Shown: positions 17,140-27,512 of the stretch, piece after piece
Numbering within the stretch: the first letter of the stretch is position 1
How the letters are laid out: the number at the start of each line of letters is the position of its first letter
Source of the DNA: Oryza sativa Japonica Group
Lineage: Eukaryota > Streptophyta > Magnoliopsida > Poales > Poaceae
Direction: 5' to 3'
NCBI RefSeq assembly: GCF_034140825.1
Contig: NC_089035.1
Location: 3,059,001-3,123,000 of the forward strand
DNA length: 64,000 bases
The notes under the pieces: model-generated
What the model saw: the letters and a program-made list of their open reading frames with translations, nothing else
What the model was told of the DNA's origin: nothing
Databases searched by the model: none
Position numbers and translations under genes: made by a program

Positions 17140-20100
17140 TCAGAGGGCTCTCTGCCTTACTCGAGACCGCTTTCTGATGGGAATTCCCCATATAACCACA
17201 ATTGAAAGGGCAAATCCAAAGCCGAATCCCAATCCAGCAAAAAGGAATAGCAAAACGTCAAGTGAATTCTTCTTGGAAGGGATCACATTCAGAGATGTAA
17301 TGTTGATGCATCCTTTCGACAGTGGACGACCGCACAAACCATCGTTCCCCAGAAATGAACTATTGGAGAATGTCAAGAAATGAGGCGATTCTGGTATTTC
17401 CCCCTCCAGCTTGTTGTAGGACAGGTTCAACACTGTGAGGAAGTCCAAGGATGCCAACTGCTGTGGGATTTCTCCTGAAAGCTCATTTGATGAGATGTCC
17501 AACGACTCAAGCTGGGTTAAACGACCAAGCTGAGGTGGAATCGGCCCCGTCAGTGAGTTGTGTGATATGTTGAGCACGTTTAGCAGAACAAGTTCACCTA
17601 TAGCTTCAGGTAGGCTGCCATGGAATGCGTTATCTGATAAATCAATGAATACAAGGGTCCTCAAGATCTTAGTAAATGTGATGTCCATCCCTTTGTATGT
17701 GAGTGCAACAGTAAAATCATATTTCTCCATTCGTGGGAGATCATGGTCCATGACCAATGTCAAATTTGAATCTTTGATCATCATTGACTTTAACTTGTTA
17801 AACCACTCTTGCGGCAAGATGCCAGAGAACTTGTTGGATGCTAGATCAACAATTCTTGCGCTCTGAAATTCACATGTACCTTTTTCTTCCCCCAGAGACT
17901 GTGCTACATGCCCAAAAAACTTGTTTGATTTCAGCACAAGAACTTGAAGTTTACGAAGTGTGCCCATCCAACATGGAAAGGAATCATTAATCTGATTGCT
18001 TCCAATATTAAGGACCTCCAAGTTTTTGCAAACGGCCAGAGATCTTGGCAGTTTCCCTTCAATCAAATTGCCACTGAAATCCAGTGCCTCAAATGAGCAA
18101 CTTTCCTTGATATTGTCCGGAAATTCCCCACGAAGCTTATTTTCTTTTAGATTTAATACTTCCAGTTTGTCAACATCCTCTATTAAACAAGAAGGAATTG
18201 AACCATCAAAGCTATTGTATGAGAGATCAAGGAGCTGTAAACTCATTGCACTACAAAAGGATGGAGGAATTCTTCCAGAGAAATTGTTTCTACCGGCCTT
18301 GAAAAACGAGACATCACTGAGATAATTGGTAAACTTAAATGGTATAGATGAGAACCTGTTTCCTGAGTAGTCAAGCACAGTTGCATATCCTCGAGGTATA
18401 GGTATGGGCCCCTCAAACATGTTCTCACTAAGATCAAGTGCTTTCATATCACTTAAAGGAAGAAAAGGGTCATGCCCAACACTTGTAAACTTATTGTTCT
18501 TCAAGGATAGTATGTCCATTTTGACCCAATTCTCCCATGCCCATTGGGGTATGGCTCCATCGATATGGTTATATGAAAGATCAAGATATTCGATTTCATC
18601 TTGGAACCTCAAGAAATTAGGGAATTTCGAAACATTGCAACCTGATAAACGTAACGCTCCTAGTTTGGGGATGGATGCCGTTGAAGAATTACCCTTTCCA
18701 TCTACAACGACCAGATTATTATCTGAAAGATCCAAGACAAACAGGTCTAGTAGTTTCCACATCGAGGTAAGCTCTACTGTGCCAATGAAGTTGTTTGAAT
18801 GAAGCGAGAGTATTTCTAGCTGTGTTAAGTTCAAGATTTGTGAAGGTATCTTTCCTGAAAAGCTGCAATTATACAATAGTAGTTTTCCCAAATTCCTAAG
18901 GTTACCGACAGAGGATGGTATTGATCCAGATAAGCCACAATTTGTGAACTGAAGCACAGTCAAAGAGGATAGGTTCGCAACCCATGATGGTATGGACCCT
19001 ACTAGTCCAAAACCGGAAATCTCTAATGACTTCAAGGATCTGAGGTTTCCAATTGATGAGGGCAGTTCTCCAGAAAAGCCAGTTGCTCCTAGGCCTAGAT
19101 TCTTCAAAGATTTGAGTTCAGCGATGGAACTTGGTATTATACCATTGAATTCAGTTCCACCAACATATATATTTTCCAAATGACTATCAGATGAAAAGTT
19201 TGGCAAAGTACCATATATTCCTGGATTATGGTAAAGATCAATAGTTACTAGTTTCTTGTGCTTAAAGATCAATGGAGAGACAAATCCTTCAAGGTCATTA
19301 CGTCTAAGTTGGAGGGCAGTCAAATTAGGAAAGTTGGAGAAATCTGGAATTAGCCCGGGCAAACTATTAAACGATAGGTCAATAACAGAAAGTGAGTGCA
19401 AACGGGGAAGTGTTGCACATATTGGGCCAGAGAGAGCACAGCAAGACAAACGAAGAACCTGAAGTTTTGGGCAGGAATCGACTAGAGCGTTGCACCATCT
19501 GGCGCCATTTTCAGATAAGTTTACTAAGCCAAGGTTGAGCTCCCTTAAATTGCTAAGGTTTGCGACTAAGCTTTCCAGGTTTGGCACAGCGAGCTGTTGG
19601 GCATCGAGACTCGAATTCATTTTAAAAACATAGACATCATCAAATGTGTCGATTATCTCAAAGTCTGTGGAGAGATCAAGGGATACCAAATTCACCAAAC
19701 GGCCGATTCCGGCTGGTACCACGCCTGTAATGTTGGTGCTGCGAAGGCTGAGATGGGTGAGCTCTGTGAGACGCTCAAAGCCGCTGGAAGGGAGAGGAGA
19801 CCCGTTGAAGTCATTGTCGGCGAGGCTAAGATACTCGAGGGATGTGAGATGGAAGATTGCTGGGTCGAGGCCTCCTCTGCTCTCCAGCTGACGGCCGCCC
19901 AGGTCGAGGGAGGTCACGCGGCCGTCGCCGTGGCCACAGCGGACGCCGTCCCAGCGGCAGCAGTCCGTGCCGGGTCGCCATGACCGGAAAGCCGCCGTGG
20001 ACATGTCGGTGGCGGAGAAGGAGCTCTTCAGCCGGAGCAGCGGTGACTCCTGGTCCGGACGGCATGGGAGAGCGGCCGGCGGTGGTGCTGATGCCGGCGG

Positions 20101-20205
20101 GAGAAGCGAGAGCGCGGCGACGAGCTGGATTTGTAGCAGGACAAGGAGCAGCATCCGCACTATCGGTGCAGATGCTGCTGCTGCTGGGTCGTGATGGGTG
20201 GTCAT
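17140..20205 (-). CDS. LRR receptor-like protein (RLP, Cf/Ve type), intronless
   Basis: A cell-surface immune or developmental receptor without a kinase, 1021 aa if translation starts at the ATG at 20205. That start places a signal peptide (PIVRMLLLVLLQIQLVAALS) at residues 15-35; a longer in-frame extension to 20331 lacks such a feature. Next comes the LRRNT cap with CRPDQESPLLRLKSSF and WRPGTDCCRWDGVRC. About 25-30 extracellular plant-type LRRs (LxxLxLxxNxLxGxIP) follow. They are interrupted by an island before the last repeats (KYDFTVALTYKGMDITFTKI), as is typical for RLPs. The LRRCT is GNDGLCGRPLSKGC, then one transmembrane helix (LLFLFAGLGFGFGFALSIVV) and an 11-residue basic tail. Such RLPs work with SOBIR1/BAK1-type kinases (family knowledge). 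The ligand is unknown. The frame is open throughout, so the gene looks functional. Confidence 0.93.
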   Translation of the reverse strand: MTTHHDPAAAASAPIVRMLLLVLLQIQLVAALSLLPPASAPPPAALPCRPDQESPLLRLKSSFSATDMSTAAFRSWRPGTDCCRWDGVRCGHGDGRVTSLDLGGRQLESRGGLDPAIFHLTSLEYLSLADNDFNGSPLPSSGFERLTELTHLSLRSTNITGVVPAGIGRLVNLVSLDLSTDFEIIDTFDDVYVFKMNSSLDAQQLAVPNLESLVANLSNLRELNLGLVNLSENGARWCNALVDSCPKLQVLRLSCCALSGPICATLPRLHSLSVIDLSFNSLPGLIPDFSNFPNLTALQLRRNDLEGFVSPLIFKHKKLVTIDLYHNPGIYGTLPNFSSDSHLENIYVGGTEFNGIIPSSIAELKSLKNLGLGATGFSGELPSSIGNLRSLKSLEISGFGLVGSIPSWVANLSSLTVLQFTNCGLSGSIPSSVGNLRNLGKLLLYNCSFSGKIPSQILNLTQLEILSLHSNNFIGTVELTSMWKLLDLFVLDLSDNNLVVVDGKGNSSTASIPKLGALRLSGCNVSKFPNFLRFQDEIEYLDLSYNHIDGAIPQWAWENWVKMDILSLKNNKFTSVGHDPFLPLSDMKALDLSENMFEGPIPIPRGYATVLDYSGNRFSSIPFKFTNYLSDVSFFKAGRNNFSGRIPPSFCSAMSLQLLDLSYNSFDGSIPSCLIEDVDKLEVLNLKENKLRGEFPDNIKESCSFEALDFSGNLIEGKLPRSLAVCKNLEVLNIGSNQINDSFPCWMGTLRKLQVLVLKSNKFFGHVAQSLGEEKGTCEFQSARIVDLASNKFSGILPQEWFNKLKSMMIKDSNLTLVMDHDLPRMEKYDFTVALTYKGMDITFTKILRTLVFIDLSDNAFHGSLPEAIGELVLLNVLNISHNSLTGPIPPQLGRLTQLESLDISSNELSGEIPQQLASLDFLTVLNLSYNKLEGEIPESPHFLTFSNSSFLGNDGLCGRPLSKGCINITSLNVIPSKKNSLDVLLFLFAGLGFGFGFALSIVVIWGIPIRKRSRVRQRAL

Positions 20206-20441
20206 ACTGCGGCGCAGCGGCAGTTTAATTAGCTTGGGATCGATGTGAGTTGCGTTTCTCTCTACTTGGAGGGAGATTTCAAGTTTATAGCAATAAAGCT
20301 TCCATTGGGATCGATGTGAGTTGCGGGGCAAACTTTTTATTGGTCGAGTGGATGTCCCTAGTTTCCTCCTAGCATTTTATTTAAATTAGTACAGATTACA
20401 CGGCTAGCATTATTATATATATTTTTTCACATTATATCATA

Positions 20442-20733
20442 CTCCCTCCATCTATTTTTGATAGTCATATTTTCAAATCTGAAAATTTTATTTTTGATAG
20501 GCATATTTCAATCCAACAACCTATCATCTTAATGATTTTCTCAAATTTAATGCGTGACTCTCCATTCAACCACACATAATTGGCTATATGGGCTTTGAGA
20601 AATGTAAATATTAATGAATCGCTTGTTTACGAGGAATGACTAGTAGTATGTTTAAATGGATGATAAGTAGAATTACTTATCCTTGGTCTGTGTGTCAAGA
20701 TGAAATATGACTATCAAAAGTAGATGGAGGGAG
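20442..20733. mobile_element. Stowaway-like MITE, 292 bp
   Basis: The termini ctccctccatctatttttga and its reverse complement tcaaaagtagatggagggag are flanked by TA on both sides (20440-20441 and 20734-20735). Inverted homology extends inward (gatagtcatattt/aaatatgactatc). This is the Tc1/mariner-type Stowaway pattern. Confidence 0.85.
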
Positions 20734-20879
20734 TATATGTTTTCACATTTTATTATTAAAATATATTAAAAATGATAATATAATTTTAAATTATGTACTA
20801 ACTCGACCAAACTAGCCAAAGTTGAATATTGATATTGTATTATAAATACATGATAGTTATTAATTATTTTGTAATTTTA

Positions 20880-21840
20880 AATTTTAGTTATTTCTAAATA
20901 ATGTTCCCATATGGACTCTGGACTTCCAATTTTTCTTATTTATTAATTATAAAGTTTATCTATTTATAAATTTTATTTTATATGAACTCTAAACCCCTCT
21001 TTTAATATTTCTTATAAACCTAGAATTTCAATTATTTCTAAATTATATTCCGATATGGACTATAGACTCCTCTTTCAATATTCTTTATTTTAAATTTTGA
21101 ATTTCTATTTTTTGTAAATTGTATTTTTTATATGGACTATATACTTCTCTTCTAATATTCAAATATTCCTTACTTTTTGTTTCTAAGTTTAAGTTATTTT
21201 CTAAATTGTATTCCTATATCGACTCCAAATTCTTCTTCTGATATTTTTTTTTTAATTCTGAATTTCAATTATTTCTAAATTACATTCATGTATGGACTTA
21301 GACTCATCTTCCAATCTCCTTATTTTTTTAAAAAAATTAATTTTTAGTTATTTCTAAATTGTATTTCTATATAGGCTCTAAACTCTACTTTTAATTTTTC
21401 TTGTTTTTCTAATTTCGATTCTCAATTAGTTCTAAATTCCTATATCCACTCTAGACTCTTCTTACAATATTATTTATTTATTTTAAATTTTCATTATTTC
21501 TAATTGTGTTTTTATATGGACCCTAGACTCATCTTTCAATAGTTCTTATTTTTTTAATTTAAATTTCAGTTATTTTAATTTATATTTTTATATGGACTCT
21601 GACTCTTCTTCCAATATTCTTTAATATTTAATTTTTACTTTTAGTTATTTCTAAACTGTATTTATATATGGACACTAAACTCTACTTTTATGTCTTTTTT
21701 AATTCTGAATTTTAGTTAGTTCTAAATTATATACTTGTATGAACTCTAGTCTCTTTTTAAGTATTCCTTATCTTTTAATTCTAAATTTCAGATATATTTA
21801 AATTTCATTACTATATGGACTCTATTTTTTTCTCCGATTA
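20880..21840. repeat. minisatellite, about 13 units of about 75 bp
   Basis: A diverged unit of the form 'atatggactctagactcttcttccaatattc...' followed by 'ttctaaatttcagttatttctaaattgtattc' recurs. The 'atatggact' landmarks fall near 20910, 20981, 21052, 21130, 21217, 21290, 21369, 21441, 21513, 21591, 21665, 21737 and 21813, with spacings of 71-87 bp. It is very AT-rich and non-coding. Confidence 0.8.
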
Positions 21841-21919
21841 ATATGAGAATTTTTAGACCATGAGAGCAAACTGGAAGGCTCTTTTTTTATTACTTTAATA
21901 AGTTAATAGATAGTTATAT

Positions 21920-22090
21920 TTTTTAAAAGAACAACAAGAGATATTAATATATGATATATCATTTTACAGACATGCAAGTATATTGTTTAAAGTTTGATTT
22001 GTTATTTTTTACAACTTGTGAAGATCAAATTTAAACTTGTTATTATGTAGTGATATAGCACGTGTTAATCTATCTTATAATTATATTTAT
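21920..22090. repeat. fold-back repeat related to the one near 9.5 kb
   Basis: Arms around gatatatcattttacagacatgcaag and ttgttattatgtagtgatatagcacg are imperfect inverted repeats. They share wording (tatatgatatatc, gacatgcaag) with the 9345-9760 element. Ends are not resolved. Confidence 0.45.
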
Positions 22091-22395
22091 TTATTTATTT
22101 GGATGATACTTAACAACGAGGGACATCCACAGCAAGTCAGCAATACACTCTGTACCGTAGGTAGCAATTGCTGCTGGACGGCTGGACCAAACGACTTTCA
22201 CAAGTCAATGTAGCTAGCTCATGGATTTTGCCAATAATCTGACCAATTCTGCATATAATCTGACCGAAAAACTTACTGTATGTTGTAAGTGACGGCCCTT
22301 TGTACATTACTGCCTATGGAGTATTAGTCACCATCGCCATCGGCTCAGTACTACTGTGTATTATTAACTTAGGACAGTGATGAAGACTGAAGACA

Positions 22396-22632
22396 TATGG
22401 TCCCGTTCTTTTCTCCAACGAGAGTTGAATGAATATTAAAATTTTCGTGGCACGTTTTTCAAACAGCTAAACGGTACGTTTCGTGCGAAAACTTTCTATA
22501 TAAAAGTTGCTCTAAAATATCATATTAATCTATTTTTTAAGGTTGTAATAATCATACGTTAATACCATCTTATTTCGTGTAAAAAACTTAATCTTCATCT
22601 CGGGATAAAAGAACACCACCTAGCTGATTATC
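22396..22632. mobile_element. inverted-repeat MITE, family X, copy 1
   Basis: It starts near catatggtcccgttctttt and ends near aaaagaacaccaccta, with internal text cgtggcacgtttttcaaac and cgtttcgtgcgaaaactttc. The short outer inverted repeat is gttctttt/aaaagaac. Related copies lie at 26840-27080 and 27081-27335, and a tail-only copy at 23677-23750. The superfamily was not resolved. Confidence 0.65.
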
Positions 22633-22908
22633 GGCTTGCAAAACTCGGCCACTGCACTCTAAACTTCAGGAGTTCAGGTTGGCATGACCACAATGTAGGA
22701 GCCTAGGAGGGTTCTAGCTACGCACACACCAGTCATCAGCACACATAAGTTCAATTTTAAATTTTATACTTTGAACAAGCGGTTGTCCGAAAGCTTCAAA
22801 ATTAAATTTTATGTATAAATTCATAAGCGTCCAGACGGTATCCACACACTAATCAAATCACATGGGAGATGATTTTAGGACGGTAGGTGCTTGGAAGGTA
22901 CTCTAGTA

Positions 22909-23145
22909 CTCCTTCTGTCAAAAAAAAAAAGATAAACCCTGGTTTTCGTGCCCAATGTTTGACCGTTCATCTTATTTGAAAAAATTATGAAAAAAATTAA
23001 AAAGACAAGTCACGCACAAAGTATTAATCATGTTTTATCATCTAACAACAATAAAAATACGAATTATAAAAAAATTTCATATAAGACGGACAGTCAAAGT
23101 TGGACACGCAAACCCAGGGTTTGCCTTTTTTTGGGACGGATGGAG
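22909..23145. mobile_element. Stowaway-like MITE, 237 bp
   Basis: The left end is ctccttctgtcaaaaaaaaa and the right end is tttttttgggacggatggag, with TA on both sides (22907-22908, 23146-23147). The subterminal arms gataaaccctgg / cccagggtttgcc are inverted. The same family, in the opposite internal order, lies at 24304-24547. It is inserted within duplication copy A. Confidence 0.85.
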
Positions 23146-23586
23146 TATACTAGTAGATCTAGGTAGCTCCTTCCTTTTTGGGTTAGATGACAGGGTTGGT
23201 TTTCGAGGATCATATGGTATTTGCGCACCCTCTCCAAACATGAATTCACCGTCACAAGATTTCAAATTTAAATTTGAACTTTGTAAGGAAAAAAGATGCG
23301 TCGATAGTACCTTCCTCTCCTCTCATGCTGCAGTAAATGTCACTGTCATTCTTTTTCTGAAAATGCACAATTGGCTATCATAGTCGTCCAAATCACTCGT
23401 AAGTCGAACTCATTGATTTTATTTTCACGAACGCATAAAAAAATTGCACGCCAAATATATTAGGTAAGTCGTAACTCATTGATGATGCATTCTTGAGTCT
23501 CGCCATGGATCAATTGACCTGCTAATGGAGATCTACCTGGTCAGCATCCATCGATTTTGAAATAGTCAATTATCGAAGTCATCTAC

Positions 23587-23750
23587 TCCATCCGTTTTAT
23601 ATTATAAGTCGTTTTTTACTCTTTTTCTAGTTAAACTTGGTTAAGTTTAATTAAGTTTATAGAATAGTTTGTTACTCGTAATAGTTTGTTAATTAATACC
23701 ACCTTGTTTTACGTAAAAAAACTTAATCTCATCTCCATCTCCATGAGAGC
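23587..23750. repeat. chimeric MITE debris
   Basis: A Stowaway-like left end (ctactccatccgttttatat) runs directly into the tail of family X (aataccaccttgttttacgt, then aaaaaacttaatctc). Neither element is complete. Confidence 0.5.
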
Positions 23751-23751
23751 A

Positions 23752-23995
23752 GGTACAATAGCAGGCTATAAGCCAGCTGCAAATATATTTTAAGGAGATA
23801 AATGAGGAGAGAAAAGAGCAGCGGGCTACAGATTTGTAGCCAGCTGTAGCACGGACTCCAAGACACAGTGTGTGTATGATAGGTGGGACCGCGTATTAAT
23901 AGTGTAGTATGTAACTATTATATGAATGAGCTATTAGATTAGCTATAGATAAATTGGAGCTAATAGTTAGCTATACTATTGAACGTGCTCTGAGA
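23752..23995. mobile_element. MITE with agagca...caatag termini, about 244 bp
   Basis: The left end agagcaggtacaatagcagg and the right end, read in reverse as agagcacgttcaatagtata, form terminal inverted repeats. The target duplication is not clear, so a hAT or PIF/Harbinger origin cannot be separated. A related fragment lies at 24676-24800 (aagaacaagtacaataacatgc, gatttgtagctagatgcagc). Confidence 0.65.
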
Positions 23996-24303
23996 AAATC
24001 AAACCGAGTGGAGGTCGGAGCTCGTAAGCTGAGACCGACACGACCAAGAAAGGACAGTGAAAGCTCTATAGGATAGCTTATCAATGTAGTCCTTGTCCTG
24101 GGTACTCCGTAGTCCGTACTTTGGTAACCATCAGCGCATCAATACTCTGGCTACTTGTTTAATTATTACTCCTACAGGACAGGGAAGACCGAAGACGAAT
24201 CAACAGGCCGAGCCTTTTTGTCCGCGAGGGTCTTGTAACCAGTACTAGTGGGGTAAGGGGGCAGGGTAGCATAATCATTTTCTGTCCGATGACATCTCAC
24301 CTA

Positions 24304-24547
24304 CTCCCTTCCTCCGTCAAAAAAAAAAAAAAAGGCAAACCGCGGGTTTACGTGTCAACGTTTGACTGTCCGTCTTATATGAAATTTTTTTATAATTAGT
24401 ATTTTCATTGTTGTTAGATGATAAAACATGATGAATACTTTATGCGTGACTTATCTTTTTTATTTTTTTCATAATTTTTCAAATAAGACGGATGGTCAAA
24501 CATTGGACACGGAAACTAGGGTTTGTCTTTTCTTGGGACGGAGAGAG
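24304..24547. mobile_element. Stowaway-like MITE, 244 bp
   Basis: The ends are ctcccttcctccgtcaaaaa and cttgggacggagagag, with TA on both sides (24302-24303, 24548-24549). The internal sequence is the reverse-complement type of the 22909-23145 element (gataaaacatgatgaatact versus agtattaatcatgttttatc). Confidence 0.85.
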
Positions 24548-24675
24548 TAGGTGATGTGTACTAGCATATTGTGTCCAAAATAACAAACGAACAATTGGTA
24601 TGGGGAATAGATTGAAAAAGTTAAAGTTCGTAAAGAATATAATTTGAGTGCGTGCAATATAAATACATCCTCCAT

Positions 24676-25236
24676 AAGAACAAGTACAATAACATGCTAC
24701 AAATCAGCTATAAACACATATGGAGGTGATAAGAGAAGATAGAGAAGGAAAACAGGTTACAGATTTGTAGCTAGATGCAGCATGAACTACAAAACGTAGT
24801 GCAAAAGTAGGGCTAAAAAAGATCATTCCTAAGAGTATCCACAATGTAGTGCAAAAGTAGTCCACAAGTAATATTTTCTTCGTCCCATAATACTTATCAT
24901 TTTAACATTCAAAAATATCTTAAAATAGTTGTCAATTTGAAGTACTACTTGTCACATCAACCACTTCCAATTCAAATTTTCTTCTCATTCTACACCCAAC
25001 CACCATCCCACATCCAACTATACATTATTTATTAAGGGATATTATAGTCTTTTCTTCAAACCTTAGTAAATGCTAAACAATAACTTAGTAAATGCTAAAC
25101 AACAACGACAAATATTTTGGGACAGGTAGTATAATATTTATTCACCCACCTATTACCATTATTCAAGTAGTCCATGTAGAGAAAATAATAAAAGATATCC
25201 ATATGTATACAGACAACCCATATGAAATAAATAATA
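24676..25236. other. MITE fragment and gene-free AT-rich spacer
   Basis: The first 130 bp is a partial relative of the 23752-23995 element. The rest includes a partial stretch of cgtcccataatacttatcat type, another broken MITE end, and no gene. Confidence 0.4.
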
Positions 25237-25402
25237 CTTCCTCTATTTCACAATGTAAGTCATTCTAGCATTTCTCACATTCATATTAATACTAATGAAT
25301 CTAGATATATATATATATATATATATATATCTATCTAGATTCATTAGTACCAATATAAATGTGGAAAATATTAGAATGACTTATATTATGAAACGGAGGA
25401 AG
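25237..25402. mobile_element. Stowaway-like MITE, 166 bp, with central (TA)n
   Basis: The ends cttcctctatttcacaatgt and atattatgaaacggaggaag are inverted and flanked by TA. The arms aagtcattctagcatttct / aaatattagaatgactt pair, and the hairpin loop is a (TA)n run at about 25305-25331. Confidence 0.8.
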
Positions 25403-25784
25403 TATTATATATCTTTATTTCTCTCTTATCTCCTAATGTTAGTTTATATCTATGTAGAGATTTTAAAATTTATTTATGTGAGTTCCATCTATATAGATCA
25501 CTTTAAAACATACCATGTACATTGGTGAGCCCTAACTACGAATAATCCTGGATTATGTTTTTATTGCGATAGGTGACAACTAGTCAAAAGTCTCCTGAAT
25601 TTCAGTCCGACAGGGAGCTGCCGCGGGCCGGTGTCATTCACATCGATATCGTGCAACGGCGACGGGGTCTAATCATCAACAAAAATTACTACAGGTTACA
25701 CGGCAGCTTGAAATCCATATGATGGTATCCACTAGGCCACTGGGGAATGCTTTCTCCGTCTCGTAAAAAGACAACATAAATCTC

Positions 25785-26140
25785 GAATTATCATATAGAA
25801 AGAAAGAAACTCTTGACGAGAGAATCGAGTCTATTCAGGAAGAATTTCAGCAACAAAAATGGATGCAATTGGACCGAAAAAAGCCATTCAGCTTCGTTAT
25901 CGATTAAGTATAAGCGGGAACATCGAAATTCGTGAGTTAACTAAGTCGTAGTAAACCAGTAGTACGTTAGGCAGACGCCCCATTGTTCGTGGTGTTGCAA
26001 TGAATCCAGTGGATCATCCTCATGGAGGAGGTGAGGGGCGCACGAAAGGAGGTAGACCTTCGGTGTCACCTTGGGGGAAGCCCACCAAAGCAGGATTTCG
26101 GGCAGGACCGCAGGAGTGGGGGTGTGTAAAGGCCTAATTT
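25785..26140 (+). pseudogene. rpl2: nuclear mitochondrial DNA insert with rpl2 3' end
   Basis: From about 25968 the frame reads [20 protein letters not shown], then [20 protein letters not shown] and AGFRAG. This is the conserved C-terminal part of ribosomal protein uL2 in its plant mitochondrial form (plastid L2 differs after GEGR). After AGFRA the sequence departs: an apparent extra ccgcagga near 26108 shifts the frame away from the expected GVGKRR end. The upstream 25790-25960 part also looks organellar (an open stretch RKKETLDERIESIQEEF ending in a stop), but I could not name it. There is no start codon or promoter, and the surroundings are nuclear MITE-rich DNA. It is therefore a NUMT relic; the borders are approximate. 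Confidence 0.7.
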
Positions 26141-26535
26141 AGTGAATGAGCAGCTTAGAAATGAAATTTCTAAAATCGCTTTATGTAGACAAGCTGTGGA
26201 AAGTATTTATTTGTCTCCATCTCTTCTCATCTTTCTCTTTAATAATCTCTTTTTTTGGGAACCTCTTTTATTTGAATAAGGTCATAAAAATCAATGAAAA
26301 CTCAGAGAGACCCATGATATTTGAATATGGCTGGACAGGGGTCTCTATGAGAGCACTGGAAGGTCAAAACAAAACATAGAAGGGAGGAGAAGGGTCATCC
26401 GTATATCTATATTCTTTATTTCAGGTGGTGCCAAATCTCCACCTATATTAGTTTTTTTAAGGACAGAGGGAGTAGTACCGACTATCGTCGCTCGCCCAAG
26501 TACCTGAGTTATGGCAAATCTATGCTATGTATTTA
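26141..26535. other. spacer, nothing recognised
   Basis: An AT-rich stretch following the rpl2 fragment; part may still be mitochondrial. An open frame of 77 codons has no recognisable features. Confidence 0.3.
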
Positions 26536-26708
26536 CTCCCTCCGTCCCATAATATTGAAACCTAGGACTGGATGGGACGTTTCATAGTACAATGAATCTG
26601 TACATGATTTCATAGTACAATGAATCTGGACATGCATTATGTCCAGATTCATTGTACTATGAAACGTCACATCTAGTCCTAGGTTATAATATTATAGGAC
26701 GGAGGGAG
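26536..26708. mobile_element. Stowaway-like MITE, 173 bp, with internal duplication
   Basis: The ends ctccctccgtcccataatat and atattataggacggagggag are inverted with flanking TA. The arm piece catagtacaatgaatctg is present twice on the left and once, inverted, on the right, so a local duplication occurred inside the hairpin. Confidence 0.85.
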
Positions 26709-26839
26709 TACCTCCTAATTTCCGAGCGTTGGCACTGTAAACTACTGCCTCTGCCCCATGCATAAAAAAAATCAGCATAGACTGGATCTAACATATCCTA
26801 TGTAGATTCGTGTACTGGAATATATCACGTTCAGTATTA

Positions 26840-27080
26840 TGGTCATGTTCGTTTCCACTACAAGGAGTGGATAAAGTTATGGATTTTCGTGGCACGTTTT
26901 TCAAACTGCTAAATGGTGCGTTTCGTGCGAAAACTTTCTATATGAAAGTTGTTCTAAAATATCACATTAACCTATTTTTTAAGTTTGTAATGATTAAAAC
27001 TCAATTAATCATACGTTATTATCATCTCGTTTTGCGTGAAACATTTAATCTTTATTTTTATTTTCAGAAGATTCAAACAC
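26840..27080. mobile_element. MITE family X, copy 2
   Basis: It shares cgtggcacgtttttcaaact and cgtttcgtgcgaaaactttc with the copies at 22396 and 27081, ends near gattcaaacaccacat and directly abuts copy 3. Confidence 0.6.
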
Positions 27081-27335
27081 CACATATGGTCCCGTTCTTT
27101 TATCCAACAAGAGTTGGATGAAGATTAAGATTTTCGTGATATGCTTTTTAAACTGTTAAATAGTGTGTTTCGTGTGAAAATTTTCTATATGAAAGTTGCT
27201 CTAAAATATTATATTAATCTATTTTTCAAGTTTATAATAATTAAAACGCAATCAATCATACTTTAATACCACCTTATTTTGCGTAAAAAACTTCATCTTC
27301 ATCTTCAGGAGAAAAGAACACCACCTAAGTGTTGA
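27081..27335. mobile_element. MITE family X, copy 3 (paralogue of copy 1)
   Basis: It is bounded by catatggtcccgttctttt and aaaagaacaccaccta, the same outer words as copy 1. It therefore seems to have been copied with the surrounding segment, not by independent insertion. Confidence 0.6.
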
Positions 27336-27396
27336 CTCATGCGAGTCACTCCTTCTCAGCTTTTACTTCTTGGCTTTTCACCGGTATCTGTCTTTC

Positions 27397-27512
27397 AAGG
27401 GCTGTTTAGATCCCTAAAAACTTTTCCTAAAAACATCATATCGAATCGTTAGACACATATATGGAGCATTAAATATAGATAAAAAACTAATTGTATAATT
27501 TACATGTAAATC
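27397..27512. mobile_element. partial hAT-like MITE
   Basis: It starts gggctgtttagatccctaaa and contains tatggagcattaaatatagat and aatttacatgtaaatcat, the left half of the family seen complete at 56310-56733. The right half is absent. Confidence 0.55.

Larger units (their letters stand above)
22396..23586 (+). repeat. segmental duplication, copy A
   Basis: It matches 27081-27832 in the same orientation over several separate blocks: the family X element, then gatgattttaggacggtaggtgcttggaaggta near 22870, then ggctatcatagtcgtcc near 23368. The last block runs from tggagatctacctggtcagc to cgattttgaaatagtcaat and gaagtcatct near 23580. Different insertions (a Stowaway here, an unrelated MITE piece in copy B) separate the blocks, so the duplication predates them. 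Confidence 0.7.

Noticed and set aside
20206-20331. Longer N-terminus for the LRR-RLP
   Set aside because: The extra 42 residues would bury the signal peptide. The region also holds a small direct duplication (gggatcgatgtgagttgcg) typical of non-coding leader DNA.
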